NCBI GenBank assembly: GCA_963792075.1
Contig: CAWBUW010000006.1
Coordinates: 1-64,000, forward strand
Direction of reading: 5' to 3'
Source: CAWBUW01 sp963792075
GTDB lineage: Bacteria > Chloroflexota > Anaerolineae > Anaerolineales > UBA4823
DNA: 64,000 nucleotides
This document shows positions 63,416 to 64,000 of this stretch, in pieces. The position numbers and the translations under genes were made by a program. Under the pieces are notes generated by a model. The model was not told the DNA's origin. It searched no databases and saw only the letters and a list, made by a program, of their open reading frames with translations. Each line of letters begins with the position of its first letter. Within the stretch, counting starts at the first letter, position 1.

Positions 63416-63515
63416 ACCAATTGGTATATGGCGTTTTGATCAAGACAGAAGACAATTAATAAGCTTTCAATACTTTACAGGTATTCCTCTTAAAAATAAA
63501 AAGGAGACGAATTTT

Positions 63516-64000
63516 ATGGAACAAACTTTGAAGCAAAACATCACTGTTTCTGATCCCCCGATTGCCACCGCCTTGTTTGGCGAAACGCGCTGGGCGTGGC
63601 TCTGGCTTGTTGTGCGGTTGTATATCGGCTACACCTGGATCATTTCGGGCTGGGGCAAGTTGAGCAACCCAGGTTGGATGAAAACCGGTGAAGTTTTGAA
63701 AGGTTTCTGGCAATACGCGGTGGCAATCCCCGAATCACCGGCTCGCCCTCCGATTTCGTTTAACTGGTACCGGACTTTCATCCAGGGGTTGTTAGACAGC
63801 GGTAGTTATGTCTGGTTCTCCAAGCTGGTTGTATTCGGCGAGATTCTGATTGGGCTGGCGCTAATTCTAGGCTTTTTCACGGGAATCAGCGCCTTCTTAG
63901 GCAGCTTTATGAACTGGAATTTCATGATGGCCGGCAGCGCCAGTTTGAACCCGATGCTCTTCGGACTTTCAGTGTTGCTCGTCCTGGCCTGGAAAACCGC
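63516..64000 (+). CDS. DoxX/DoxD family membrane protein, 5' part
   Basis: The frame is open from ATG 63516 (AAGGAG 10 nt upstream) to the window edge, 161 codons. It has three to four helices with the DoxX pattern: LVVRLYIGYTWIISGWGKL in the first, FGEILIGLALILGFFTG in the next, and MNWNFMMAGSASLNP. The larger soluble insert between helices 1 and 2 (WYRTFIQGLL) is like DoxD, the thiosulfate:quinone oxidoreductase subunit. The function here is not certain. It is 100 nt after FTR1. Confidence 0.8.
   Translation, partial: MEQTLKQNITVSDPPIATALFGETRWAWLWLVVRLYIGYTWIISGWGKLSNPGWMKTGEVLKGFWQYAVAIPESPARPPISFNWYRTFIQGLLDSGSYVWFSKLVVFGEILIGLALILGFFTGISAFLGSFMNWNFMMAGSASLNPMLFGLSVLLVLAWKT

Overview
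The window reads like the chromosome of a member of the Chloroflexota, most probably class Anaerolineae. This is inferred from gene content and style, with no database search. Pointers are Thr/Pro-rich surface proteins, a secreted peptidase ending in an IYLPLL-type tail, a complete ilv-leu operon with citramalate synthase, and a very high density of intergenic palindromes.

Layout. 1-0.5 kb: 3' end of a tyrosine recombinase running into a tRNA-His gene, i.e. the edge of an integrated element. 0.7-6 kb: GNAT, hisS, DegV, a YyaL-type thioredoxin-fold protein. 6-13 kb: two tail-to-tail B12-binding radical SAM paralogues, an unknown protein and two membrane glycosyltransferases. 13-21 kb: a long minus-strand run with a Thr/Pro-rich protein, a Cache-HAMP-HD-GYP protein, and an operon glpK-glpA-sdhB-sdhC-sdhD in which a GlpA-type flavoprotein takes the place of SdhA, headed by scpA. 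21-30 kb: OsmC, thioredoxin, a MurA with Asp in place of the catalytic Cys, prepilin peptidase, a secreted reprolysin-like peptidase, secDF. 30-38.9 kb: lipid kinase, methyltransferase, a SpoIIE-type phosphatase with an RCK-domain membrane protein and a P-loop protein, MoxR/DUF58, a KimA-like K+ importer and an RRM protein.

39-52 kb: one minus-strand branched-chain amino acid operon, ilvD-ilvB-ilvN-ilvC-leuA-(51-aa ORF)-leuC-leuD-cimA-leuB-ilvE. It starts from a strong promoter followed by a 33-residue leader peptide packed with Leu/Ile/Val codons and a terminator hairpin, a classical attenuator layout. 52-60 kb: pheA, a class V aminotransferase, an atypical response regulator, MntP behind a Mn2+ (yybP-ykoY) riboswitch, and a catabolic operon (Gfo/Idh/MocA oxidoreductase, PIG-L remnant, GPH transporter, ceramidase-like hydrolase) that looks partly decayed. 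60-64 kb: TlpA-Lgt, a DtxR-family regulator divergent from an FTR1 iron permease with a perfect 24-bp palindrome between them, and a DoxX protein cut by the window end.

Two features run through the whole window. First, at least fifteen long intergenic palindromes (arms 17-26 bp, apex often GGCnnnGCC) plus three copies of a 115-bp nested palindrome whose arms differ between copies by paired changes. Some carry a second outer inverted repeat, one lies in frame inside a gene, and two bracket the Mn riboswitch. Second, four genes between 50.6 and 58.6 kb (ilvD, pheA, aminotransferase, GPH transporter), and the RRM gene at 38.8 kb, each carry a single-base frameshift. These may be assembly errors or real mutations and need read-level checking.
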